From contig OY992832.1 of assembly GCA_963921425.1 (NCBI GenBank), forward strand, positions 31,949,475-32,013,474: 64,000 nucleotides of DNA. Reading direction: 5' to 3'. The first letter of the stretch is position 1, and each line of letters starts with the position of its first letter. This DNA comes from Dryas octopetala. Taxonomy: Eukaryota; Streptophyta; Magnoliopsida; Rosales; Rosaceae. The translations under genes and the position numbers were made by a program. The notes beneath the pieces are model-generated. The model did no database searches. It was not told the origin of the DNA and saw nothing but the letters and a program-made list of their open reading frames with translations. Below, one piece after another: positions 22,845 to 36,148 of this stretch.

Positions 22845-23130
22845 TGCTCGCGATGGCGATGGTTTTTGGGCAAAGCTATAGATCTGGTTTTTGTTCATCA
22901 AAGAGCTATAGGAAATTTAATTTTTGGGCAAACCAGATCTATTTTTTTTCTTTTAATTTCTTTTGGGTCGAGCTCTATTTGATGAGCTATAATAGCCATA
23001 TCTATTCTTTTGTTTTTATTCATATATGGTTTTTGGGCATATCTATATTTATATTTGATGAGCTATAATAGCCATATCTATATTTAATTTTTGGGCAAAC
23101 CAGATCTATTTTTTGTTTTTGTTCATCAAA
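22845..23130. repeat. Mixed inverted and tandem repeat block
   Basis: The word GATGAGCTATAATAGCCATA occurs twice (about 22981 and 23057), and TTTTTGGGCAAACCAGATCT occurs twice (about 22921 and 23087). CGATGGCGATGG on the left is mirrored by CGCCATCG on the right. No target duplication was found. Confidence 0.7.
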
Positions 23131-23219
23131 TCGCCATCGTGAGGGAGAGAGGGAGGGTGGGAGGAAAGAGAGGGAGATGTGGACTTTCTGGTCAATTGGT
23201 GAAATTTCTAGTCTATAAA

Positions 23220-23220
<1 letters not shown>

Positions 23221-23248
<28 letters not shown>
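23221..23248. repeat. (TA)n microsatellite
   Basis: About 14 TA units. Confidence 0.95.
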
Positions 23249-23251
<3 letters not shown>

Positions 23252-23302
23252 GGGTAGTTTGGTCACAGAACATCCAAAAGAACCATAAAATTAAGAGTCC
23301 AT

Positions 23303-25915
23303 TAATTATAAGGTATTGACAACATTTTTTATTAACCAAACACACTCAATGTCTCATTCTTACTTTGCAGGTCACATCCTACAAAAGCTGAACGGCATAT
23401 TCTTCTTTTGCGGGTCACATGCTTTAAATCCACTAGATCTTTATGCCACGTAATCACCAAAACAGACACAGAAAAAGTAAAAATACCAACCATATCCTTA
23501 CAACTGCAACGGGCCAAAAAAATTAATAAAAAGCTAACAAATGGATAGTGTCTAATACTGATTTGTTGGTTAGAAAAGATATAACTTTTATATAAGCCTA
23601 AAGCTAAAGTTGTTGGCCAAGATATTTTAGAATAAAAGATAGAAGCGTTCTATATTTTTTTTTTTCATTTAAATATGGTTTTTATTTATAAAAAAATGCG
23701 ACCTTTTGGCATACCATAAAACAAGGGCAACATACTAAACAAAACTTCAATTGCTACTAATAATGGGAACTCAATTCCAACAAAAGTTCACAAAAATCCT
23801 TCAACTTCTCTTGGAAGATGAAGGATTTTGGCTAAACTAAATTGACCAGTAGTTTCATTTGTTCAAGTGAAACAGAAACTGAAACTGCACTATAACTGAC
23901 ACTGTATTATAACTGAAACTGCAATTCAAATTCATAAATACTATTGTTACCAAATTTTTACATAAAAAGCATAATGTTCAAAGCTAAAAAGCATCAAAAT
24001 CACACTATAACTGAAACTGCACTGCAATTCAAATTCAGAAAATTGAAACTAGGAAATGAAATTGTGAACTAAAACTGTAAACTGAAACTGTAGGTGTAGG
24101 CATATTTTCACCACGGAAAATATATGTTTCTTATACCAAAGCACAAAATGACAATAATTCCTCAAAGATTTCAGTTTAGTAAGCAACCATATGAAATCCA
24201 TTTATTATTCATGTCTCTAAAACCAAAAACAACTTAGAAAATATCCTAGAATTTAAACCACAGGCTCACAGCAAACCAAGCATCACTCCCTCTTCATCAT
24301 CGGTGCACTAGTATACTTCATGCCTTCCATAATAAAAAGCAAGAAATGAACAAAATAAATATAAAAACAAAACATAGAAGCTAACTAAAACTGCACAGGA
24401 ACAAAAACAGAAAATCAAAATGATACACAAAATTTCAGTCAATTTTAAAATCGTAACAAACAAAATTATATAGACATATCAAGCAAAACACAAATTCAAC
24501 TATATGCATTGACCTGCAAATGATAGTAACAATGAGCAGAGTTTGACAACAAAGCCTTGAGTTTGAGCTATATGAAAACTCCTGTTGTCCATGGGAATCC
24601 TATGGTTTCAGCCAAACTAGCAACTTATGTATCTATGGGAACCACACCCCTTTTATTCATACATGCTCAAGAGACCAACAAAAAGTACTCAACAAACCTC
24701 TAGAGTCTAAATCATGTGGGTAGCCTATGACACATTGTCACTGTATACACTCATTGTACCTGTAATCTTTTCCCTTAAATTTTTTTTTTTCTTCTTAAAG
24801 GAGCTTTCATAGAAACTTAAAGGCAAAAAGAAGACAACAAAGAGAGGATGAGGGGGGATGGTACCCAGCCCTCTATCCATTAAATACAGAACAAAGTAAA
24901 GAAAACATAAAACAACAAAAATTCATAGCAAGCTTCAAAGGCCTAGACAAATAGGCGCCTAGTAGAAGTGAAACTTGCTATCCAAAAGAGAGATGACATT
25001 CCAAACTGCTTGACATTAGGCATAACCCTGTAAAAAAAACAAAACAATAACAAAACATACAAAGTAATTGAAACTGCACAACACAAAAAATCAGCAAAAT
25101 CGTTCATATATATATGGAACAAAAAAATCAGTAAATCAAGTAGAGAAATCTATTTCTACTACATGCAACTACAAATCAAGATCAATGCCAAAATCGAGTT
25201 TAGAACTGTAACAACAAATGACGATATAAATCAAAAATTGATTCCAAAAAACCAAAATCAAGCAACTAGCTAGGTTCGAAATCAAGCATAGAAAACAACA
25301 AAAAGCTACCTGAAGTAGAGATCAATACAAATAAACAGTATAAAATTCAATATGAAATGCACGCGATCAACTACATCTTCAAAATTCAAAAATCCTAATC
25401 AAAGAAAAAATCAACATCAAAATCAAAACCCTAAATCTGTTACAAAATCAAAAGGCGAAGCAAACCTAGATATTGATCTCAAAAATTGAAGAGCAAAAAT
25501 TGAAATCAAAGCAAAAAAACATGACCTAAACAACAATTCCAAGCCAAACAAACCTCCAAAATAGCACTTGATCATGAACAAGAAGATCGAACCAAATCAA
25601 AACCCAAAATCTTCGAAGTCGAATTGAGAGAAGAGAGAGAAGACAGAAAATTAAGGTCAAAATCAAGCAAATGAAACCGTGAAAATGAAAAAAAACAAAA
25701 CAAAAGAAATCAAATCCAAATTAAATTCCCATAATAAAGAAATAAAGAAACTAGCACAAGGGCAAAAGCATAAAACTAACATTCTAACCAACCCAACTGG
25801 CAAGCGCGTCACATGCTGCTTGAAGTGAAGTCACATGCACAATTACCTGATTCTTAATAAACTAACCTAATTCTTACATTACATAAATAATGGTATTAGA
25901 GGTTACAAACAATAG
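23303..25915 (+). repeat. Long copy of the unclassified CTGAAACT-rich dispersed repeat
   Basis: The left end, GTCCATTAATTATAAGGTA, matches the outer end of the copy at 44312. The right end, with CTAACCTAATTCTTACA and GGTATTA, matches the other outer end of that copy near 43385-43440. The body contains repeated CTGAAACTGCA words (23880-24090). No transposase frame, terminal inverted repeat or target duplication was recognised, so the class is open. The 2.6 kb holds no supportable gene. Confidence 0.55.
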
Positions 25916-26612
25916 CTAATATATAGTTTATAGTAATTAATTCTAAAATTAAGTTTTGGTCCAAGGGGGTCAAAAAAGCTTAACATGTATTAAAATGGAC
26001 TATTTAATTAAATTACTCAAAGTTTTTATATTAAGGGCATTATTGTCATTCAAAAGTCAAAAAAGAATTATAAATGGAAGAAATCACCCACCTGAGCTAA
26101 AAATGTAAGTCTAGCTTCAAAAGAGGCTATTTTGTGTAATTTCTTGATATTTAAAGAGTTTTTTTTTAATTTCAATAAAATTGCTCAAAATGTAGATATT
26201 CAAATACTATACTTGGAAACTTTTGATAAAAATAATTAAAAAAAAATTTAGAAACTTAAGGCATATCTGGTATCCTATTCAAAAACCTCTAAAAAAAAAA
26301 AACATGTTTTAGTCAAGAAAACATGTTTGGTAGACCATTTTCAAAAACAATTTTTAGAAAAAACAAAATAAAAAATAGGCCTCTTTTTAAAAATGATAAA
26401 ACATCGTTTTTTATTTTATTTTATTTTTATACTTCCTTTTTCTTAGTTGCTATTATTTTTTAAAATTTTAAATTATTTTCAAATTTCATACCAAACAAGG
26501 TTTCAAATTTTATAAATTGATTTTGAAAATTTACATTAAAAAAATCTTAATTTTGAAAAAAAAATTTGAGTAGAATATTAAACGGGTCCTTAAAAACTTG
26601 TGGTCGTTTTAA
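25916..26612. other. Non-coding stretch
   Basis: AT-rich, with A- and T-runs and no gene. It ends at the target duplication of the hAT element. Confidence 0.5.
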
Positions 26613-26905
26613 CTTTTAACCAAGGGTTTAAATTTCGAAGTTTTCGGCGAAATTTCGCCGAAAATTTCGTTTTTTCGGGGGTCCGAAATTTTAACACCAA
26701 TTCGACCGAATTTCGGTAAATTTCGGCGAAATATTCGAAATTTCGCCGAAATTTCGGATACCCTAAATGCAAACTTTTTTGAATTTGAGGGAAATTTCGA
26801 CGAAATTTCCCTCAAATATCCAGTAACCCAGCAAACTGCAAACCCCAGTGCACCAAATTTCCCTCACTCGGTCACTCCCTCAAATACCCAGCCTCACAAT
26901 CTCAC

Positions 26906-27091
26906 CTGCATCGGCGCACACCTCCATCGAACGACGCAGCAGTGTTCCCGATTTTGAATCCGCACGCGAAACTGAAACGGGCTCTGTGGTCTGAAATCGC
27001 AGCCGAAACCGAAACCTCTCTTGGGGGTCGAAATATCGGGCGGGACGTTTGGCTTGGGAGAGAAAGAGTAAAGAAGAGCTCTGGCGTTCAT
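26906..27091 (-). pseudogene. Captured first exon of a host gene (transit-peptide-like), inside the hAT element
   Basis: On the minus strand, ATG at 27091 opens a 62-codon frame that ends exactly at a splice donor (ATGCAG followed by GTGAGA at 26905). The peptide starts MNARALLYSFSPKPNVPPD and is rich in Ser, Pro and Arg with almost no acidic residues, as in plastid transit peptides. Upstream lies a CT-rich leader and a G-box. No following exon is present inside the element, so this is probably a truncated copy of a gene located elsewhere. The parent gene is not identified. Confidence 0.6.
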
Positions 27092-27226
27092 GGTGGTGTT
27101 GGGAGCATGAATTGAAATGGAGTGCTGCTCAGTGTTCAGAGAGAGAGAGAGAGAAATTTTAAGGTTGGGTAAGGTTTCGGAGAGAGAATTTGGAGGGATA
27201 TTTGTGTGCATTGGTTACAGTTTGGA

Positions 27227-27232
27227 CACGTG
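27227..27232. promoter_or_regulatory. G-box CACGTG within the captured fragment
   Basis: GACACGTGGCA lies about 136 bp upstream of the captured ATG, in a position typical for a proximal promoter. Confidence 0.45.
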
Positions 27233-27388
27233 GCAGTTGCATGGAAGGGGATTGGATTGTCAAGGTTCGGGTAAGAGGACGACGGTCTTTCCGGGTAGCT
27301 GGGTGATTAACCGAATCCGTTAAGTATATTATTTAATAACTTTTCTCAATATTGGCCAAAAAATAAATAAATATCTTTTCTCAATATT

Positions 27389-27727
27389 ATGGGCAAAACT
27401 TTTGGCTCTATGGGGGTAGGAAGTGACAATTACAATTATGGGCAAAACCCTCCAATATTCTACCCACCACATCTGCCTTACTTGGTTGAGTCTGATAGTA
27501 ACTCATTGGCACAACAAGAGGCAAACTCTTCAAATGAGTATGCTTATGGGCAAATTCAACCACAACAGGTTCCTGATCCATATGGTTGGCATGTTGGCAA
27601 TTACATGCAAAATTATGCTGGAGAAGTATCTTGGGATGATTATTCTTCACATTACACCTACTCTGGACATGATGATACTGAAGACAGCGGAAATTTTGAA
27701 CCTCCTAGAAACTCTATGTGGTATTGA
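27389..27727 (+). pseudogene. hAT transposase C-terminal tail remnant
   Basis: A 112-codon frame rich in Tyr, Asn, Gln and Ser that ends with an acidic stretch (HDDTEDSGNFEPPRNSMWY, then stop). Plant hAT transposases related to BED-finger proteins commonly end with such a low-complexity tail and a PPR-x-S-x-WY terminus. The dimerisation domain and the catalytic core are absent. It is therefore read as the leftover 3' end of the transposase, in the orientation of the element. Confidence 0.6.
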
Positions 27728-28097
27728 TTACTTTTGTAATTCATGTGGCAATATTATTGTAAAAATAAAATTGAGGTGTTATTGAAGTAATTATTAATTA
27801 GTGAAGCATTTTTTTAACAATATTTGTCTCCAGCGCGCATTATATTCATCACATATCACATGAAACCTACCATATAATTTGGTTTTTTTCAATATTTTTT
27901 ATCAATGTAGTAGATCATATGTTAAATAAACATATGGTGAAGTTTCATTCAAAATTTCCGTATTTTGATAATAATTTCCGTCGTTTCCGTCGAATTTTTG
28001 TCGAAATTTAAAAATCTTCGAAATTTCCGTCGAAATTTCCATCGAAATTTCCATCGAAATTTTCTCGAAATCCGAAATTTTATTCCTTGCTTTTAAC

Positions 28098-28762
28098 ACA
28101 ATAAAAAAGGTTGTATTGATGACCTTGCCCATTCACTCCAATCCCAAATGGGCAAGGTTTTGGTTTGGTCGGATTAAAATGGACAAGTTCCAGTTGTTCA
28201 ACAACTAACAGAAACTCACAAACCCAGTTAGTAACTTAGTATTAATGACAGCTCGGCCCAAATCAAGTCAGTCTTATTTTTATTAATGTTTTTCTTTCAG
28301 ACCAGATTAAACTCATTATTTTCTTGTCTGGCGACATCATTTTCTTTCCTGTAAGCAAAAAAACATCATTTTCTTTCCAAACAAACACAAAAACCCAAAT
28401 AAAATACCCAAACTCAGATTTTACCTGTAAATTAGTGCAGTAGGTACAGTCATAGTCAATTTGTACCAAATTCAAAAACGGGAATTACATACAACCCCTA
28501 GAGCTTGAGCATTTATGACCCAAAAATCCAATACCTAAATCTTCATAAAGGAGAGGAAGTCTCACAAATGTGTGAATCTCTGAGCTGACCCGTTGATTTT
28601 TGAAAACTATCACACCCAACTACAGTACTTGAAGATTTGTAGGCTTCAAGTCCTTCTATAGATACCAAGTCGCAGTGCGTCTGTTTATGTATGTGCGTTT
28701 GAAACAACACAGTTAAAGCAGGTGGTGCTGCTCGTGAGCTCGCTCAGCTTCAGAAATCAACA
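28098..28762. other. Upstream region and leader of ADA2
   Basis: Non-coding sequence between the hAT target duplication and the ADA2 start. The hAT insertion sits about 670 bp upstream of the ADA2 ATG, close enough to affect its promoter. No TATA box can be assigned with confidence. Confidence 0.5.
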
Positions 28763-31700
28763 ATGGGTCGTTCTCGTGGAAACTTTCACTCTGATGAGGA
28801 CCCCACTCAAAGGTTTTAGTTGGTTTGAATTGAATTGAAGTGTTATTCTTTTCGTTCAGTATTAGTTAAAGTTGCATTTGACCTTGCATGGTTAGGGATT
28901 TTGATTGTTTTGATTCGTTTTGTTAACAAAATTGGAGTTTGGTTAGGTATTGGAGCTGTTATTGTGTGCTTACTTGAATTTTCTGTAGAGTGAAAATACC
29001 CATAAACTGTTTAACTACTATATAGGAGTACAACTGTGTAGTAAACTGGAAGAGCAGGTCCCATATATTTTGGCTCATCCCATATGGCTTGTGGGATTTT
29101 TATTTTCCAGAAAATTATAGGCAATCCCACGTAAGTAAGTGATAATTCTAACAAATGTATTTTGATTAGTTAAGGTTTAGAGGTCTCTCCAAATAATTAG
29201 TCTTATCAAATTTCACATTTTTCCCCCATTGGAACTTTCAGGCTGCCTGTGTCCCAAGACAGAATGCTTTACTCAATTTCCATTTTTGTAACTTGGACTC
29301 TGCTAATGTTTCATAATCTTTCTGGAAATTTATGAAGTTTCATCTGAATACCCACTTTTGATAATGCAGATCAAGGAGAAAAAAGAACGCATCCAGTGGA
29401 GAAAATTTAGAGTCTTCAGCTGCAGGTACATTCCCACCATCATGTCATTCTGAATTGAATCTATTAAGAAGTGAAATATTGCAAATGGTTTGTCTTAACT
29501 TTTCTGTTTCAACTTTTTGTTATAATTGTACTAATGATATTGTAATCATGTCAGCAAAGAATTACTGTCTACTCTTTTTCAAATTACTTTATTCGTTTCT
29601 TTATTTTATTTTATAATTTTGTTTTGAATTTCAATAATTTTGGACTCAGGTCAAGGATCAAGTGAAGGAAAAAGGGCTTACCACTGCAATTACTGCAACA
29701 AAGACATTACGGGGAAGATCCGAATCAAGTGTTTTATGTGCCCTGATTTTGACCTATGTATAGAATGTTTTTCTGTTGGAGCTGAGGTGACATCTCATAA
29801 AAGCAATCACCCTTACAGGGTCATGGTTAGTATTAAGAAATCAGTCTCTTTCTCTTAATCTTGTAAATGTGAGCTCTCCATGGTTCTAAGTTATTGGCAG
29901 AAGATGTGAATCAAGTGTCTTGTAATATAGAAGTGAGTTTATCCCTGTTTGAGCAATTATATAACAACTGGAAAGTTTTTGACTTTCTTTTTTCTATGAA
30001 ATTGAGAGGAGTATTATCGTCTAATACTGTTTCTTTTGACGTACCCGGTCAACAAATATTCATTATATGATAACAGAAACCCTTTTTGTAAATACTTTTC
30101 CAGGGGTAAAAAGAATATGTAGACAATTGTTTTTATTTTTCCTGTTCATTTACTTTTTAGATTATTATTCTAGTTTTGATTCAGTTATGATGCAATGCTT
30201 GATAATAGTGACTTTGGACAAATGAAATGTAGCCCTCATTAGACTTATGTTTTTTTATGTTTTTATATCAACAGGACAATTTATCTTTCCCACTTACTTG
30301 CCCAGACTGGAATGCAGATGACGAAATACTGCTCCTGGAGGTATCTTATTTTTTTCTTAATCCCTCAAATGAAGTTGCTACTGATCCTTCTTGATCTTTT
30401 CAGCAAAGTATTTCGACTCTCGGGACCAATATTTGACTTATTATCCAATTTCAACCTTTTTGTATAAATTTCCTTAATTGTAGGGGATCGAAATGTATGG
30501 ACTGGGGAACTGGACTGAAATTGCTGAGCATGTTGGGACAAAAAGTAAAGAACAATGTATAGAACACTATACAAATGTTTATTTGAACTCCCAATACTTT
30601 CCTCTTCCGGTATGATGCATTTTGAACAAGCCAGTTCTCTTTCAATCTTAACCTTTCACAAAAGTAATCAAGTTTTGGAATGTATCTGTTCAAGGACATG
30701 TCTCATGCTGTTGGAAAAAATAAAAAGGAGCTTCTTGCCATGGCTAAAGGGCATGGTGAGGACAAGAAAGGTTAGTGATAATATTTACTTATTTTCCGTG
30801 TTTCGGATTTCTGCTTCCTTACATTGTGAACTATTAGTATTGTCATAGGCATGCATCAAAAAAGTTATTTTCATATTACTGGACTATTAAGCAGGCAAAT
30901 AACCGGCTAATGCTCTGTCCAAATAAAGTCTAGTCACCCGCACTATGTATAGAAATGTTGCTCATAATATAATTATAATCTCATGGAAGACACAGAATAG
31001 ATGAATTTCCTGCATTCAGTTTCTGTATATTTCCTCTACTAAAACAAGTAAGAACATTAAATTTTGGTGAATTATGAGTTATAGACTTTGTAATTTATAT
31101 GTGACTTCTGGTTGTTTTGATTCCATGGTAGCGCTATTTTCCTTTTCATTTCATACTTTTCGGTGTTTTTAGTTTTTCTTATTATCAAATACTTGTGACT
31201 GTTATAGGATTTCCTACGCTTGGGGATCATAATTTGAAGGAGGAATCTCCATTTTCTCCTTCAAGAATCAAGTATGGCCATCATTCCAATAGATACATGA
31301 TATTAGACTTTTAATACAAATATGGTACCTTTTAATGGGATTTTTCTTGATTTACTCAGAGTGGAAGATTCGCACAAAGGTGGCCCCTCTAGCCGTTTAC
31401 TGTCTAGCATCAACACTGGTCAGATAAGACGTATACCTGTTTATGATTAATCAAATAAAGATGACTCTTGGATATGATTCTCAGGTTTCTTCCTTGTTTT
31501 CTTATACTTCAGATGGAGAATCTGGACTTCGCTCTAGTGGTGCGAGTGTGGCAGCTGCAGCTGGTAACAAGAAGCCATCTAACATGGCCCAGGTTAAAGA
31601 TGGTCCTGGTGTCATTAAAATGGAAGGTGATTCAGAATTTTCACCTCTAGATTGCAAATAACACCACTGTGTTTTTAATCCCACTTTTATGGTTATAAGT

Positions 31701-34239
31701 CCTAACAAGATCTGAGACACTAGGGCTTTAGCAATGACGGTAGTACTCTGTTAGTATGCATGTGTGTGTGTTTTCAGGTAAAATCACATTGACCACATGT
31801 TCTCTAAGATGGAATAATGTTGACAACACATGAATAATTTTCCTGTGGACACCACTAACTTCTGTTCATCTACTTTCTGAATATTAAGAAGTTAAAAGAA
31901 TTGGTGTGGGATCCACAATTTAATATTGTAGTGATAAATTGGTGAATCTTGTTTTTATTGTTTTTGACAGATCCTCAAGCGGACAGGAAAGGGAAGAAAC
32001 CAAGTTCCTTGGGGAATGAGGGTCCTTCTTTAGTGGAGTTGAGTGGTTATAATGCCAAAAGGCAGGAATTTGATCCTGAATATGATAATGACTCTGAGCA
32101 GTTATTGGCTGACATGGAATTTAAGGATACTGACACTGAGGATGAGCGTGAGCTGAAGTTAAGAGTGCTGCGAATCTATTCAAAGAGGTAGTCAATTACT
32201 AAGTTTTTGGTACATAGTTATATGTAGACTCCTATTCATCATTTATTTATACCTTGGAACTTGTGATGTAATCAAGTTTCAGACCAACTTAGCATAAGTG
32301 AAGAAAAGTAAATTGATTTTAAAAATAATGAATGAATGTAGTCAATAGTGCAATGAGGTGTTTTTTTTAATGTACATGGAGGCTTTGTATATACTGAATA
32401 GTAATGTAACATGACCAAAACTTGAGATCTGATACAAAAATTATTGCTTAAAGCTAGATTGTTTTGGCCTTCATGGGGGTATTTCGAGTTCTTCCTCCCT
32501 TCCTCCCTCTCTTTATGATTGAAAACTTGACATAAACTTATTGGTATCTATCTCTTTATGGTGGAAATAAACTTGTTGGCAGACTTGATGAGAGGAAGCG
32601 TAGAAAGGATTTCATACTAGAAAGGAATTTATTATATCCAAATCCTTTTGAGAAGGACTTATCTCCTGAAGAAAGGACGATATGTCGACGTTATGATGTC
32701 TTCATGTGCTTCCATTCCAAGGAAGAACACGAAGAATTACTTCAGACTGTTATTGCGGAGCATCGGACTCTAAAAAGAATTCAAGAACTTAAGGTATGAC
32801 ACTTGGCTGACTTTGGATTTATATATGTCCTTGATTCCCTTTATCTTCTTTGAGAACAAACTGCTCTTGCATGATATGGCATTTTAAGTTACCAATTGGA
32901 ATATATTGTCCATATACGTGATCTTTGTTTTGTCTAAACTCAAGTGTGAGAACTGATTTGTTCCGTCTAATTCATATGTAACCGAAAGCAATTCATGTAA
33001 AATAGCCATGTCTTACCTTTCAACTGTAGACAAATATGTCTAACTTTTAAGAACTATTTTTTTCAGACTAAAAAAGCATATCGTAAAAAATAGATGCATG
33101 GTATCAATATTGTGTCCAGTAAATTGGTTGCCTCTTCCCCTTAGCTCATCATACTCTTGATATTTATAAACAGTTGTCTGATATGCTTACACAAACTGCA
33201 CACCACAAACACACATGGGTATGCTGTATGGAATACTTTTACTAATCTTGTAATATGTTCATGCAGGAAGCTCGAGCTGCTGGTTGCCGTACATCGGCTG
33301 AGGCAGATAGATATCTTGAACAGAAAAGAAGAAGGGAAGCTGAAGAAAATGCTCGCCGAGCAAAGGAAAGTGGTCAGATTGGTCCAAGCAGTCAGGGAGC
33401 TCCGAACATGTTCATGTCCTCAGAGTCTGTTGGCAAGGACTCAAACTCGAGGCCAGCAGGACAGGTTACTTCAAGCTCTGCCAGTGATTTGGATATAATG
33501 GGATTTTATGAATCAGATTTACTATCTGAAGCTGTAAGTATGCATTACCAATTTCCTTGTTCATCAACAAGCAAATATATGGACTCAGTTCTGGTTGTTT
33601 GCTGTGTTCCTAAGGTTTACCAGTCATCATTAACTGTTGCTCCTTAGTAACCTTGATAGGGCATGTTCATTTATGCTCATTTATATTTGACATTAAAAAT
33701 TTACTGAGTTGGGCCCAGAATTTGCAGTAATGTGTATATGCTTGTGTGAATCTGCAGTCTACAAAATGGTATACAGTCACAAAGGAATAATCTTCAACTT
33801 TGCTGGATTGCATCTTTCCAGCAAAAAATTAATTTAATGAAGTAGTTTTGTGTAAGATAATGTCTATGTGGATGGCTTGGATGTATGTGGTCCTGGATGA
33901 TGACTCAGCAAACTATTAAAAATTGTGTAGTTAGGACTGGAGAAGAATGTTCATGCTTTTGATCGTTTACTGTGTATCTAACTTATTTGATGATTGTTCT
34001 TTTACAAAGCCTTTTTTCTGAAGCAGTCTACATTTGTACCATGGCAGGAGAAACGTCTATGTAGCGAGATTAGGTTACCCCCACCCATTTACCTTCAGAT
34101 GCAAGAAGTTATTTCAGTTGCTATCATCAGCGGCAATGCGAGTAAAAAGTCAGATGTCCATCACTTGTTCAAGATTGAACCTAGTAAAATCGACAGGGTT
34201 TATGAAATGCTCGTGAAAAAGGGGATTGCGCAACCTTGA
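28763..34239 (+). CDS. ADA2B: Transcriptional adaptor ADA2 (SAGA-type histone acetyltransferase complex), ADA2b-like
   Basis: Nuclear co-activator that links GCN5 acetyltransferase to transcription factors. Thirteen exons: 28763-28812, 29370-29425, 29650-29825, 30275-30340, 30484-30609, 30695-30770, 31208-31271, 31360-31418, 31513-31626, 31971-32187, 32583-32793, 33267-33533 and 34048-34239. All have GT-AG borders, and the joined frame gives 557 residues. Domains in order: ZZ zinc finger (CNYCNKDITGKIRIKC, CPDFDLCIECF; about residues 45-95), SANT/Myb (DDEILLLE, GNWTEIAEHVGTKSKEQC; about 105-155), the central ADA2 segment (YDNDSEQLLADMEFKDTDTE, LRIYSKRLDERKRR), and a C-terminal SWIRM domain (EIRLPPPIYLQMQEVIS, EPSKIDRVYEML). 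The start MGRSRGNF matches the ADA2b type. Length lies between or slightly above the two Arabidopsis paralogs. No damage is visible. Confidence 0.93.

Positions 34240-36148
<1,909 letters not shown>

Larger units (their letters stand above)
26621..28089. mobile_element. hAT-superfamily element, 1.47 kb, defective
   Basis: Ends CAAGGGTTTAAATTTCG and (reverse complement) CAAGGAATAAAATTTCG form the terminal inverted repeats. Both subterminal zones are packed with CGAAATTTCG-type words. An exact 8-bp duplication CTTTTAAC lies at 26613-26620 and 28090-28097, as expected for hAT. Inside are a host-gene-like 5' fragment on the minus strand (about 26830-27320) and the tail of a transposase-like frame on the plus strand (27389-27727). 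The catalytic transposase domain is missing, so the copy is non-autonomous. Confidence 0.87.
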
